Below are positions 19,558-30,321 of a stretch of DNA of 64,000 nucleotides, piece by piece; positions within the stretch are counted from its first letter, which is position 1, and every line of letters begins with the position of its first letter. The notes beneath the pieces were generated by a model. That model did not search any database, had not been told where the DNA came from, and was given only the letters and a program-made list of their open reading frames with translations. Location: positions 93,551 through 157,550 of the forward strand of contig NZ_JANBVH010000006.1 of assembly GCF_024273235.1 (NCBI RefSeq), read 5' to 3'. The DNA comes from Sphingomonas faeni. GTDB lineage: Bacteria; Pseudomonadota; Alphaproteobacteria; Sphingomonadales; Sphingomonadaceae. The position numbers and the translations under genes are program-made.

Positions 19558-19587
19558 TTGATGGACGGTTCATCCTCACCATATAAG
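19558..19587 (+). promoter_or_regulatory. lon: Possible promoter of lon
   Basis: TTGATG and TATAAG are separated by 18 bases, about 40 bases before the lon ATG. No clear heat-shock (sigma-32) consensus is visible. This is a pattern match only. Confidence 0.4.
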
Positions 19588-19628
19588 CTACAGACAATGC
19601 CCCCATGCAGGCACCCACCGGAGCGTTC

Positions 19629-22022
<2,394 letters not shown>

Positions 22023-22061
22023 TCCATGTTTGGATCGTAAGCGACGACGCGGCGGTTTCGT

Positions 22062-22090
22062 TTGACAGCAGACGGAGCCGCCGCATTATT
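22062..22090 (+). promoter_or_regulatory. hupB: Sigma-70-type promoter of hupB
   Basis: A perfect TTGACA is followed after 17 bases by ATTATT, about 60 bases before the hupB ATG. Confidence 0.55.
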
Positions 22091-22151
22091 GCGCGCTGAG
22101 TGCGGTCGCGAGTCCATCGCGGCCGATTCGAGTTTTTTCCCGGGGGATTAT

Positions 22152-22424
22152 ATGAACAAGCAGGAGCTGATCGCGACGGTTGCGGATACGTCTGGGCTCG
22201 TAAAGGCCGACGCAACCAAGGCGGTCGAGGCGGTGTTCGACGCGATCGAAGCATCGTTGAAAAAGGGCGACGAGGTTCGCCTGGTCGGTTTCGGCACGTT
22301 CTCGATCTCGAAGCGCAAGGCGTCGACCGGCCGCAATCCCCGCACCGGCGAGCCGATGACGATCAAGGCCTCGACCCAGCCCAAGTTCAAGGCCGGCAAG
22401 GGCCTGAAGGACGCGGTCAACTAA
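22152..22424 (+). CDS. hupB: DNA-binding protein HU
   Basis: A 90-residue HU/IHF-family protein: MNKQELIATVADTSGL, then the core VRLVGFGTFSISKRKAST and the DNA-binding arm GRNPRTGEPMTIKAS. It bends and compacts DNA as a dimer. It lies downstream of lon with its own promoter. I call it hupB by its position after lon; family resemblance alone would not separate HU paralogues. Confidence 0.95.
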   Translation: MNKQELIATVADTSGLVKADATKAVEAVFDAIEASLKKGDEVRLVGFGTFSISKRKASTGRNPRTGEPMTIKASTQPKFKAGKGLKDAVN

Positions 22425-22434
22425 AGCGACTTAA

Positions 22435-22560
22435 AATCCTCCCCCGCCAGGGGGAGGTGGCGCCGGAGGCGACGGAGGGGGAGGACACGGAACGGCTGGT
22501 TTTCTTTCCTCCCCCTCCGTCTGGCAAGCGCCCGCCACCGCCCCTTGCGGGGGAGGATCG
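22435..22560. repeat. Dispersed palindrome, family D
   Basis: Arms CCTCCCCCGCCAGGGGGAGG and CCGCCCCTTGCGGGGGAGGA, with inner GACGGAGGGGGAGG/CCTCCCCCTCCGTC. It follows hupB and is the second copy of the 4764 element. Confidence 0.82.
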
Positions 22561-22630
22561 AATCGATCGCCACTTAAGGGCTGGACAGGCAGGCGTCCCC
22601 TGCCTAAAGGCCCGCTTCCGAACGAGTTTC

Positions 22631-22705
22631 GGGCGCGTAGCTCAGTGGTAGAGCACACCCTTCACACGGGTGGGGTCGCTGGTTCAATCCCAGCCGCGCC
22701 CACCA
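22631..22705 (+). tRNA. tRNA-Val (anticodon CAC)
   Basis: A 75-base cloverleaf with acceptor GGGCGCG/CGCGCCC and encoded CCA. The anticodon stem CACCC/GGGTG encloses TTCACAC, giving anticodon CAC, which reads GUG valine codons. Confidence 0.95.
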
Positions 22706-22707
22706 CT

Positions 22708-22744
22708 AAAAAGGCCACCAGCTCAATGAGTTGGTGGCCTTTAT
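22708..22744 (+). terminator. Rho-independent terminator after tRNA-Val
   Basis: A 14-bp stem (AAGGCCACCAGCTC with GAGTTGGTGGCCTT, one G-T pair) with a 3-base loop and flanking A and T runs. It ends the tRNA transcript and may act in both directions. Confidence 0.8.
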
Positions 22745-22796
22745 CATTCAGATCAGACACCCGCCGTACACGCAAAACGGGGTGGTAAACCGGGCG

Positions 22797-23216
22797 TCAC
22801 GCCGTCGCTTCCAGCCGATCCACCAGATAGCGCAGGCGATTGAGAAGCTTGGCCGAGATGCGGTTGCACAATTCGATCTGATCCAGCGCGCCGGCTGGCG
22901 GCGGCGCCGGGTCGGACGTTTCCGTCGAAGCCACGCAACCGGCGCAGCCGAGCAACCGGTCGGAGAAGTTCTCCGGCCGGACCACGGCGCTGTCGGTGTG
23001 GTTCAAGATGTCCTTCGTCTCATTCGTCACGGCGACGAGAGGCGGAATTGCGACGGGGATCGCCTGCTCGGCGCCCGAATACCTCGCGCCGCTGTCGAAC
23101 GCCGCCGGAACGCGGCGTCGCCGCGTGCCGTAGTCGATGCGCAACGGCGGCAGCTTACGGTGGCTTTGTTCGAGGCGTTGAGGGGCGATTGGGAGCAGGC
23201 GGAGTAGGCCGCGCAC
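22797..23216 (-). CDS. Hypothetical protein, doubtful
   Basis: A 139-codon open frame from GTG 23216 without a good ribosome site. The C-terminal two thirds look more protein-like than the other frames (PVAIPPLVAVTNETKDIL, then two nearby cysteines in LLGCAGCVASTE, then a helical end LLNRLRYLVDRLEATA). No family is recognised. It could start further in, or be a gene remnant trapped between a tRNA terminator and palindromic repeats. Confidence 0.35.
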   Translation of the reverse strand: MRGLLRLLPIAPQRLEQSHRKLPPLRIDYGTRRRRVPAAFDSGARYSGAEQAIPVAIPPLVAVTNETKDILNHTDSAVVRPENFSDRLLGCAGCVASTETSDPAPPPAGALDQIELCNRISAKLLNRLRYLVDRLEATA

Positions 23217-23235
23217 CCTCTACCATTCCATTTTA

Positions 23236-23283
23236 CCTGACCGCCTTGTTCTCCCGCGAAGGCGGGAGAACAAGGCGGTCAGG
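23236..23283. repeat. Perfect 22-bp inverted repeat with GAAG loop (family B arm)
   Basis: The arms 23236-23257 and 23262-23283 are exact complements, and the loop is GAAG. The inner part CTCCCGC/GCGGGAG is the family B arm, so this looks like a family B element reduced to one arm and mirrored. Confidence 0.85.
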
Positions 23284-23302
23284 GATTTGCGTCGTTTTCC
23301 AA

Positions 23303-23410
23303 CACCACCCCGGCGAAGGCCGGGGCCCAATTGGTGAGGCCCGTGTGATTGAGCACAGCCCGTCGTCATCGACGTTTCCCAATTGGGCCCCGGCCTTCGC
23401 CGGGGTGGTC
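23303..23410. repeat. Dispersed palindrome, family A
   Basis: Arms CACCCCGGCGAAGGCCGGGG and the complement with CCCAATTGG extensions, about 20 bp after the perfect hairpin. The remaining gap 23411-23480 is featureless. Confidence 0.85.
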
Positions 23411-23480
23411 TCAACTTCTAGCGCCGGTGTAGCTTCACAATCGGCAACAGCCCAGGGGCGGCACCACGGCCGCCCCAAAA

Positions 23481-23816
23481 TCACTTCTTCTTGTTCTTCC
23501 GCGCCGCATACTTGGCGTCGCGAATCGCCTTCTTCTCGGCGTCGGTCAGCTCGACCTTGGCCTCGGCCTCGCGCTTCTTGGCAGCAGCAGCCTCGGCCTC
23601 GGCCTTCTTGGCGGCCTTGGCCTCGTCCTCGGCAGCACGCTTGGCGGCGCGCTTCTCGCGCTCGGCGAGTTCCTTGGCTTCGCGCGCAGCCAGGCGCTCG
23701 GCGACGACGGCTTCGTCGATCGGCGGCTTCGCCTTCAGCGCTTCGAGCGCCTTCTGCTTGGCGGCGGCTGCGCTGCTCGTGCGGTCCTGGAAACTGGGGT
23801 CCTTGAAAGAGGCCAT
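23481..23816 (-). CDS. DUF6481-type small charged coiled-coil protein
   Basis: A 111-residue protein made mainly of Ala, Lys and Glu. It opens MASFKDPSFQDRTSSAAAAK and continues as a long charged helix (KELAEREKRAAKRAAEDEAK) to KYAARKNKKK. This pattern matches a small alphaproteobacterial family that I remember as DUF6481. The function is unknown. The high charge and helix content suggest an RNA- or DNA-associated or structural role, which is inference. The start with MASF is the family's usual N-terminus. The lipoprotein gene diverges from it across the Pho-box region. Confidence 0.8.
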   Translation of the reverse strand: MASFKDPSFQDRTSSAAAAKQKALEALKAKPPIDEAVVAERLAAREAKELAEREKRAAKRAAEDEAKAAKKAEAEAAAAKKREAEAKVELTDAEKKAIRDAKYAARKNKKK

Positions 23817-23976
23817 TGTTGTCGAGATATCCTGTAATGATGGTCTGGCCGCACGGTCGCAGGGATGCGCCAGCGGTGACTCTGGCTGCGCCTGTAAATC
23901 ATCGCGCGCCGGATCGGAAGAGATGTGTTCGTGCGCGCCGATTTCAACCCCTTGCTTCACCCCCTTGCCGGGCGCG

Positions 23977-24038
23977 CTGTCATCGAACGGTCATATCCCA
24001 GTCATGCAAGCGTCACGCAAATCGCATCGTAACGTCAC
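23977..24038 (+). promoter_or_regulatory. Array of six PhoB-box-like heptamers, 11-bp period
   Basis: Six heptamers start exactly 11 bases apart: CTGTCAT (23977), CGGTCAT (23988), CAGTCAT (23999), GCGTCAC (24010), ATCGCAT (24021) and ACGTCAC (24032), with 4-base spacers. The PhoB consensus is CTGTCAT direct repeats with an 11-bp period, so the first three match closely and the rest weaken. The array ends about 90 bases before the lipoprotein ATG, with a possible -10 (CATAGT) near 24047. I infer activation by the phosphate-starvation regulator PhoB of the lipoprotein and the receptor behind it. Confidence 0.8.
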
Positions 24039-24126
24039 GCGCCCCGCATAGTCGCCTAATCGAGGTCGGCAGGGGGGAGCCTGAGTCGATCCATCAGATC
24101 AACGATTTCGACCGGGAGTCTCTCGA

Positions 24127-25725
24127 ATGACCATCTTCAAGCGCACGAGCATCGTTCTGCTGGCGGGTACTGCCTGCCTCGCACTCTCGGCCTGCGATGG
24201 CGCTGACAGTGTCGCCTCGCCGGGTGAGGGCGTGATCGTCGTTCCGGGTACGCCGACGCCGAGCCCGACCCCTTCGCCGACGCCGACGCCGACCCCAGGT
24301 ACGCCAGCCACGTCGTGCCCGACCGGTACCACCGACGTCGGCGTGCTCGGCAATTACCGTTCGTGCCGCCTGCCGTCGCTGATCACCTCCGCGCTCAGCC
24401 TGCCGAAGGTCGCGGGCGTCGCCTATGAGATCAACGGCCGCGTCGATGTCGGTGTCGACATCGGTGGTGCCGGCACCTCGCCGACGGGCATCCCCACCAC
24501 GCTGACGATCGCCGCCGGCTCGCTGGTCTATGCGAACACCACCAACGCGGACAACGACTACATGGTCGTCAACCGCGGCTCGAAGCTGATCGCCGAGGGC
24601 ACCGAGACTCAGCCGATCATCTTCACCGCACAGGCGAACCTGACCGGCGGCGTCACCGACGAAACGCAGGGCCTGTGGGGCGGCATCATCCTCGCCGGTC
24701 GCGCGCCGATCTCGAACTGCAACACCACCGTCCCCGGCGGTAACGCGGCTTGCGAGAACGTCGTCGAGGGCACCAGCACCGCGCTGTACGGCGGCGCGAT
24801 CCCGACCGACAACAGCGGCACCATCCGTTACGTCCAGATCCGCTATTCGGGCACCGTCATCAGCCCGAACAACGAGCTTCAGGGCCTGACGCTCGGCGGC
24901 ACCGGGTCCGCGACCGTGCTCGATCACATCCAGATCCACAACAGCTCGGACGACGGCATCGAGATCTTCGGTGGCCGCAGCAACCTGCGCTATCTGGCGA
25001 TCACCGGCGCGGATGACGACGGCCTGGATACCGATGTCGGCTGGCAGGGTTTCGTGCAGTTCGTGCTCGCGATCCAGAAGCCGACCAACACGCAGACCGA
25101 CAACTACTCGACCGAGATCGACTCGAACGGTTCGGAAGACGCGTTGCCGCGCCAGTCCTACAACCTCGCCAACTTCACCTTCATCCAGACCTCGACCGCG
25201 ACCAACGCCGCGATCCGTCTGCGCGGTGGTGCCGATGCGACCTTCGTCAACGGCATCGTCAGCAACCCGAGCAGCGCATGCCTGAACGTCATCGCCGGCG
25301 CCGATGCAGGCGGCAAGACGACCATCCGGCCCGCCAGCACGACGCTGGAAGACAAGGGCCCGCCGGTGTTCAACTCGGTCGTGTTCAGCTGCCTGACGCC
25401 GTACGCGACGACCACCGTCAACGGCGTCACCGTAACGACCGAAGAGCAGCAGGCGCTGTTCCGTGCCGGCACCAACAACACCGAGAGCGCGGCCGTCGGT
25501 TCGGCCGTCACGGGCACGTTCCTCCCGGCTGGCGTCTCCACCACGACCACCGCGTTCAACGCGGCGACGCTCAACCCGTCGGGCTCCGCGTTCCTCGTGA
25601 ACACGAGCTATGTCGGTGCGGTCAACGGCAGCACCGATACCTGGTATCGTGGCTGGACCTGCAACTCGAACCGCGCGAGCTTCGGTACGACCAGCACCGC
25701 CTGCACCGCGCTGCCGACCAGCTGA
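24127..25725 (+). CDS. Outer-surface lipoprotein with beta-helix-like domain, partner of the TonB receptor
   Basis: A 532-residue lipoprotein. Its signal peptide ends LALSAC at residue 23, with Asp at +2. A proline-threonine linker follows (PGTPTPSPTPSPTP), then a long domain of short strands with repeated turns (IRYVQIRYSGT, VLDHIQIHNSSDDGIEIFGG, LRYLAITGADDDGLDTD), a pattern of right-handed beta-helix proteins. Asp/Asn-rich turns could bind metal. No catalytic motif is clear. It sits between a Pho-box array and a TonB-dependent receptor gene, with the T2SS cluster close by. I infer a surface role in capturing or processing a phosphorus-containing nutrient. The linker would let the domain stand off the membrane. 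Confidence 0.85.
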   Translation: MTIFKRTSIVLLAGTACLALSACDGADSVASPGEGVIVVPGTPTPSPTPSPTPTPTPGTPATSCPTGTTDVGVLGNYRSCRLPSLITSALSLPKVAGVAYEINGRVDVGVDIGGAGTSPTGIPTTLTIAAGSLVYANTTNADNDYMVVNRGSKLIAEGTETQPIIFTAQANLTGGVTDETQGLWGGIILAGRAPISNCNTTVPGGNAACENVVEGTSTALYGGAIPTDNSGTIRYVQIRYSGTVISPNNELQGLTLGGTGSATVLDHIQIHNSSDDGIEIFGGRSNLRYLAITGADDDGLDTDVGWQGFVQFVLAIQKPTNTQTDNYSTEIDSNGSEDALPRQSYNLANFTFIQTSTATNAAIRLRGGADATFVNGIVSNPSSACLNVIAGADAGGKTTIRPASTTLEDKGPPVFNSVVFSCLTPYATTTVNGVTVTTEEQQALFRAGTNNTESAAVGSAVTGTFLPAGVSTTTTAFNAATLNPSGSAFLVNTSYVGAVNGSTDTWYRGWTCNSNRASFGTTSTACTALPTS

Positions 25726-25741
25726 TACCGACGCAAGCCTG

Positions 25742-25781
25742 AGGCTGTGCGGCGGGCGGGGGCCCGCCGCGCAGCCTTTTA
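25742..25781 (+). terminator. Strong hairpin with T-run between lipoprotein and receptor genes
   Basis: GC-rich stem AGGCTGTGCGGCGGG with CCCGCCGCGCAGCCT, followed by TTTT, 16 bases after the lipoprotein stop and 32 bases before the receptor start. It probably limits read-through, so the lipoprotein is made in excess of the receptor. Confidence 0.75.
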
Positions 25782-25813
25782 CCTACCGAATTCCTCTTGT
25801 TGCCGGGGCAGCC

Positions 25814-28534
25814 ATGAAGTCATCCGTTCTCGTCTCCGTCCTGCTCGCGACGACGACGCTCGTCCCGGCGCAGTCGTTCGCGCAAAGCGCTCCGGCCGGC
25901 AGCGTCGTCTCGCCGCAGGCGGGTACGCCGGTCGAAGACCGTGCCAACCCGACGGCAGAGGCCGCTCAGGCGCAGGAGCAGGTCGAGATCTCGACCCCCG
26001 GCGGCAATTCGGGCGGTGAAGACATCGTCGTCATCGGGCGCAACGTGCCCAATGCGGTGCGCGCCACCGCCGAAGTCGTCAACGTGCTGTCGTCCGCCGA
26101 TATCGCGCGGACCGGCGAAGGCGATATCGCCGGCGCGCTCCAGCGCGTGACCGGCCTGTCGGTCGTCGGCAACGGCCTGGTCTATGTCCGCGGTCTCGGC
26201 GATCGCTATTCGTCGTCGCTGCTCAACGGATCGCCGCTGCCATCGCCGGAGCCGCTGCGCCGCGTCGTCCCGCTCGACATCTTCCCGACCAACGTGATCG
26301 CATCGGCGGTCGTGCAAAAGAGCTATTCGGTCAATTACTCGGGCGAATTCGGCGGTGGCGTCATCAACCTGACGACCAAGGCGGTCCCCGAAAAGACGTT
26401 CTTCCAGTTCGGCGGCTCGGTCGGCGCGGATACCGTCACGACCAGCGAACTCGGCTATGTCTATGACGGCGGCAAGCACGACTGGACCGGTTTCGACAGT
26501 GGCGAGCGCAAGGTCCCCGGCTTCATCAAGACGGCGGGCGCGGACGGCACGTCGCTGACCGGCGCGCAGATCACCGCGCTGTCGAACGCCAAGACGACGT
26601 TGCTGCAACAGAACAACCAGATCCCTGCCAATCTGTCGGGCGAGACCAGCTTCGGCACCTCGGCCGATATCGGCAGCACCCGGGTCGGCGTGATCGCCGC
26701 GGCGGGGATCAGCAACACGTGGCGGACGCGCGACACGATCCAGCAGTCGACCGACGACGTCGGCGGCATCCTCACGCGCGATTTCCGCACGGTGCTGACC
26801 GACAACCGGTCGATCGTCAACGGCTTGCTCGGCTTCGGCGCGGAGTTCGGCGAGAACAAGATCCGCTGGACCAACCTCTACATCCACGACACGCTGAAGC
26901 AGGGTCGCCTCAGCACCGGCTCGACGTCGAACATCGGCGACGTCGCCGGCATCCAGCCGTTCATCGTCCAGAACACCAGCTGGTTCGAACGCCAGTTGAT
27001 GGACACGCAGCTGGTCGGCGAGTTCAAGTTCGGCGATTTCGCCCTCGATACCCGCGGCAGCTATGCCAAGACCGAGCGCAACTCGCCCTACGAGCGCCAG
27101 TTCACCTATCAATATAACGAGAATGTCGGCGACTACACGAACAACCTCAGCGGCTTGCAGAGCGCGACGGTCGCGTTCAGCGAACTCGACGAGACCTTGT
27201 GGTCGGGACAGGCCAACCTCACCTGGAACGTGCCGTTCGACCGCCCGTTCGCGCTGTCGGTCGGCTATGCTTATAGCGATACCGATCGTACCTCGAGCCG
27301 CTACACCTTCCGCTACCAGACCGCGGGCAACGTCGCGCTGGACGATGCCGTCGCCCAGGAACGCCCGGACTTCCTGCTGTCGGACTTCAACCTCCAGACC
27401 TATGGCATCGGCCTCGCGAACACCTGCGTCGCACCGACCTGCGCGCCGACCTACGATGCGTCGTTGCGGATCCACGGTGCCTATGCCCAGGTCGAGGGCG
27501 AGATCACCGACGGCCTGCGCGCCAATGTCGGCATCCGCTACGAGGACGCGCTGGAAACGGTGCTGCCGGGCGGTGGTGTCGGCGTCTCGTTCGCGCAGAC
27601 TAACCTCGCACGGTCCTATTGGCTGCCGGCCGTCACGGTGACGTGGAATTTCGCGTCCGACATGCAGGTTCGCGGGCATATGTCGAAGACGCTGGCCCGG
27701 CCGCAGTTCCGCGAACTCGCACCCCAGCTCTACCAGGATTTCGAGAGCGATCGCCTGTTCTTCGGCAACCCGTTCCTGACCGACTCGCAGCTGTATAACG
27801 GCGAGCTGCGCTACGAATGGTATTTCGCGCGCGACCAGAAGTTCAATCTGGCGGGCTTCTACAAGCGCATCGACAACCCGATCGAGGCGGTCGCGTTCTT
27901 CCCGGCCGGCAGCGACACGCTCCAGACCGGCTTCGCCAACGCCCCGCGCGCGGACCTGTACGGCGGCGAGGTCGAGCTTCAGAAATACATCCCGCTCGAT
28001 GGCCTGAACGGGGACTTCTTCGCGACCCGTCGCCTCGTCGCGATCGCCAACTACACCTACACGCATTCGGCGCTGCAGGTTGGCGACGAGCTGATCGCCA
28101 GCCCGATCCAGTCCAACGGCACGACCGCCAGCCTGCGCCCCGCCAACGTGCTGTTCCAGGACGGCGCGGCGCTGACCGGCCAGTCGGATCACCTCGTCAA
28201 TCTGCAGCTCGGGATCGAGGACAAGGCGAGCCTGTCGCAGCTGACGTTGCTGTTCAACTACGCCAGCGACCGCGTGACGAACCGCGGCCCGGTCGGCGGC
28301 GGCGGCGGCGTTCGCCTGCCCGACCTGATCGAGAAGCCCGGCATCCGCTTCGACGTCGTCGCGCGCCAGGGCATCCCGGTGGCGGGCAAGCAGATCGAGG
28401 TGAAGTTCGAGGCCCGCAACCTGACCGGCACCGGCTACCGCGAGTACCAGACCTTCTCGAACGGCAACGAAGTCGACATCAACCGCTACAAGCTGGGCCG
28501 CGTCTTCACGCTGGGGGCGAGCGTGCAGTTCTAA
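25814..28534 (+). CDS. TonB-dependent outer membrane receptor
   Basis: The product (906 residues) has a signal peptide ending SFAQS near residue 23 and an N-terminal extension with the TonB-box-like GEDIVVIGRNVP. The plug domain follows (ALQRVTGLSVVGNGLVYVRG and GGGVINLTTK), then a large beta-barrel closing with VFTLGASVQF, whose last Phe is typical of outer membrane proteins. It should take up a nutrient with TonB-ExbBD energy. Co-location with the Pho-box-controlled lipoprotein suggests a joint system, with the lipoprotein as surface ligand binder or enzyme. The ATG 25814 gives a proper signal peptide. Confidence 0.93.
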   Translation: MKSSVLVSVLLATTTLVPAQSFAQSAPAGSVVSPQAGTPVEDRANPTAEAAQAQEQVEISTPGGNSGGEDIVVIGRNVPNAVRATAEVVNVLSSADIARTGEGDIAGALQRVTGLSVVGNGLVYVRGLGDRYSSSLLNGSPLPSPEPLRRVVPLDIFPTNVIASAVVQKSYSVNYSGEFGGGVINLTTKAVPEKTFFQFGGSVGADTVTTSELGYVYDGGKHDWTGFDSGERKVPGFIKTAGADGTSLTGAQITALSNAKTTLLQQNNQIPANLSGETSFGTSADIGSTRVGVIAAAGISNTWRTRDTIQQSTDDVGGILTRDFRTVLTDNRSIVNGLLGFGAEFGENKIRWTNLYIHDTLKQGRLSTGSTSNIGDVAGIQPFIVQNTSWFERQLMDTQLVGEFKFGDFALDTRGSYAKTERNSPYERQFTYQYNENVGDYTNNLSGLQSATVAFSELDETLWSGQANLTWNVPFDRPFALSVGYAYSDTDRTSSRYTFRYQTAGNVALDDAVAQERPDFLLSDFNLQTYGIGLANTCVAPTCAPTYDASLRIHGAYAQVEGEITDGLRANVGIRYEDALETVLPGGGVGVSFAQTNLARSYWLPAVTVTWNFASDMQVRGHMSKTLARPQFRELAPQLYQDFESDRLFFGNPFLTDSQLYNGELRYEWYFARDQKFNLAGFYKRIDNPIEAVAFFPAGSDTLQTGFANAPRADLYGGEVELQKYIPLDGLNGDFFATRRLVAIANYTYTHSALQVGDELIASPIQSNGTTASLRPANVLFQDGAALTGQSDHLVNLQLGIEDKASLSQLTLLFNYASDRVTNRGPVGGGGGVRLPDLIEKPGIRFDVVARQGIPVAGKQIEVKFEARNLTGTGYREYQTFSNGNEVDINRYKLGRVFTLGASVQF

Positions 28535-28558
28535 AGGCGGAACACCGTAGCGTATTTC

Positions 28559-28661
28559 CACCCCGGCGAAGGCCGGGGCCCAATTGGCAAGGTGGTTATA
28601 ACGAAGCGATGCGCTTCGTTATTGCCGTGTCCCAATTGGGCCCCGGCCTTCGCCGGGGTGG
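28559..28661. repeat. Dispersed palindrome, family A
   Basis: Arms CACCCCGGCGAAGGCCGGGG and the complement with CCCAATTGG extensions. The centre contains a further AACGAAGCG/CGCTTCGTT hairpin. It lies between the convergent receptor and oxygenase genes and may serve as a bidirectional terminator. Confidence 0.85.
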
Positions 28662-28686
28662 TGCTTCTACCTTGACGCCCGACGCA

Positions 28687-29343
28687 TCACCCCCACTCCT
28701 TCTCCCGAAACCATTTCGTGATCACGTATTTGACCCCCGCGCGCACCTTCATCCCGTGATGCAGCGTCGCCGCATTCAGGCTCCCGTCCGCGCGACGGTT
28801 GTTCCACGCGAGCAGCTTGCCCGTCTCCGGCTGGACGATCTTGTCGATCGCCTTGAACCGCGTCGCGCCGCCCGCCTCGGGCTGGTTGAGATAGACCATC
28901 ACGGTCCACGTGCGGTTTCCCGCGACCCCGCAATAGCGCTGGTAATCGATGCCGCTCGGCTCGAAATAATCGGTGTGTCCCTTGAACTCCTGCCCGACCG
29001 CATAGCGCTGCCCCTGCAACGGTTCGCCGTGCGCAGGATCGAGCCCGGTCAGCGCCAGGATACGACGCTCGACCTCGATCACGGCAGGGTCTTCCGCCGA
29101 CAGGTCGCCCGTCTCGCTCGTCCGATAGCTCGCATCGCCGTTCGAATCGGAGATCGTCGACGGGCGCCGCACCGCATCGATCCGCTCGATCAGCGCCGCA
29201 CACAGCTCTGGCGGCAGGAAGTCCTTCCGCACGAACAGGTCGAGCTTCGCGCTCGGCACCCGCTGCACGCCGGGGGCGGACAGCCGCGCGATGACCGGTT
29301 CGGGGGGCAGGCCGGAGCCGCTGGAGGGGAGATGCTCGGACAT
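28687..29343 (-). CDS. 2-oxoglutarate/Fe(II)-dependent oxygenase, prolyl-4-hydroxylase-like
   Basis: A 218-residue protein with the double-stranded beta-helix iron site: His and Asp in FKGHTDYFEP near residue 127, and the distal His in TLHHGMKVRAG near 196. The Lys in KYVITKWFRE probably binds 2-oxoglutarate. Surrounding motifs (RTWTVMVYLNQPEAGGATRF) match the prolyl-4-hydroxylase alpha-subunit family. The substrate is unknown. The start MSEHLPSSG (29343) was preferred over an upstream start at 29397. It is divergent from gspC, on the opposite strand within the surface-protein region. Confidence 0.88.
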   Translation of the reverse strand: MSEHLPSSGSGLPPEPVIARLSAPGVQRVPSAKLDLFVRKDFLPPELCAALIERIDAVRRPSTISDSNGDASYRTSETGDLSAEDPAVIEVERRILALTGLDPAHGEPLQGQRYAVGQEFKGHTDYFEPSGIDYQRYCGVAGNRTWTVMVYLNQPEAGGATRFKAIDKIVQPETGKLLAWNNRRADGSLNAATLHHGMKVRAGVKYVITKWFREKEWG

Positions 29344-29477
29344 CCGCGTCTTCTGCCAACCCCGGACGCGATGCGCTACCCCATCGGAATGCGGCAACCA
29401 ACGCGCAAGCCATTGACGCGGAATTGTAACATGGCATGCCTACGCGACGAGATGCGGGAAAATGGGGTGGGTCGCGG

Positions 29478-30311
29478 ATGCGATTGAAGCTGGACGCGCG
29501 GGCGCGCCGTATCTTGCGGCGTATGCCGGTCGTGAATGTCTATAGTGTCGTCGAACTCGCGCTGCTGGCCGGGCTGGCGGTGCAGTGCGCGCGGCTGGCC
29601 TGGACGATCGTGACGCCGATCACGCCGCTCGGCGACTGGCGTCCGGCCGCGGCGATGGTGGTCGGTTCGCCTGCCGACCTCCTCCGTGGCTTCGACCCGT
29701 TCTTCCGGCTCGGCGGCGCGCCTGGAGCACCGGCTACCGTGACGTCGCTCCAGTTGACCCTGTTCGGCACGCGCATGGACGAGGCGATGGGGCGCAGCTC
29801 CGCGATCATCGCCGGCCCCGACGGCGTGCAGCAGAGCGTCGCGATCGGCGACGAGATCCAGCCGGGCGTGCGGCTCAAGGCGGTCGCGTTCGACCATGTC
29901 ACGATCGATCGCGGCGGCGCCGACGAGGACCTGTTCCTCGATCAGTCCGGCGCCGTCACTCCGGTCGCGCCCGGTGCCGCTCCGGTCGGCGCGCTAACCG
30001 CGTCGTCCGGCGCTCCCGCAGTCGGCATCCCGGTCGCGCAGCTCCGCAGCGAGATCGGCTTCATCCCGCGGATCGACGGCGGCCGCATCAGCGGGCTCAC
30101 CGTCCGCGCGCAAGGCACCGGCAACGCCTTCCGCTCGGCCGGGCTCAAGGACGGCGACGTCGTCACCTCGATCGGCGGGCGCCCCGTCTCGGGCCCCGGT
30201 GATCTCGACCGGATCGCCAAGGATTTCGCGGGCGGCGGCAACGTCCCCATCACCGTAGAACGCGGCCAGGATACCCTGCCGCTCGCCATCACGATCGCGC
30301 CACCCAAATGA
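29478..30311 (+). CDS. gspC: Type II secretion system protein GspC
   Basis: The product (277 residues) is an inner-membrane clamp protein: a short cytoplasmic head, one transmembrane helix (VVELALLAGLAVQCARLAW), the HR domain around residues 65-140 (LQLTLFGTRMDEAMGRSSAI), and a PDZ domain near the end (GLKDGDVVTSIGGRPVSGPG). The HR domain is the known contact to GspD, and the PDZ domain takes part in substrate selection. It is the first gene of the gspCDEFGHIJKLMN cluster and is followed 10 bp later by gspD. The start at 29478 was preferred over 29436. Confidence 0.9.
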   Translation: MRLKLDARARRILRRMPVVNVYSVVELALLAGLAVQCARLAWTIVTPITPLGDWRPAAAMVVGSPADLLRGFDPFFRLGGAPGAPATVTSLQLTLFGTRMDEAMGRSSAIIAGPDGVQQSVAIGDEIQPGVRLKAVAFDHVTIDRGGADEDLFLDQSGAVTPVAPGAAPVGALTASSGAPAVGIPVAQLRSEIGFIPRIDGGRISGLTVRAQGTGNAFRSAGLKDGDVVTSIGGRPVSGPGDLDRIAKDFAGGGNVPITVERGQDTLPLAITIAPPK

Positions 30312-30321
30312 AAACGGCCAC

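Noticed and set aside
22731..23207. Open frame on the plus strand opposite the doubtful hypothetical gene
   Set aside because: Very Arg-rich, begins in the tRNA-Val terminator; less protein-like than the minus-strand frame, which is itself only weakly supported.
25820..28561. Long open frame opposite the TonB receptor gene
   Set aside because: Same effect of high third-position GC; the receptor on the plus strand has a signal peptide, plug and barrel end.
29344..29477. Pho boxes upstream of gspC
   Set aside because: I looked for CTGTCAT-type repeats with an 11-bp period and saw none, so direct PhoB control of the T2SS genes is not supported.
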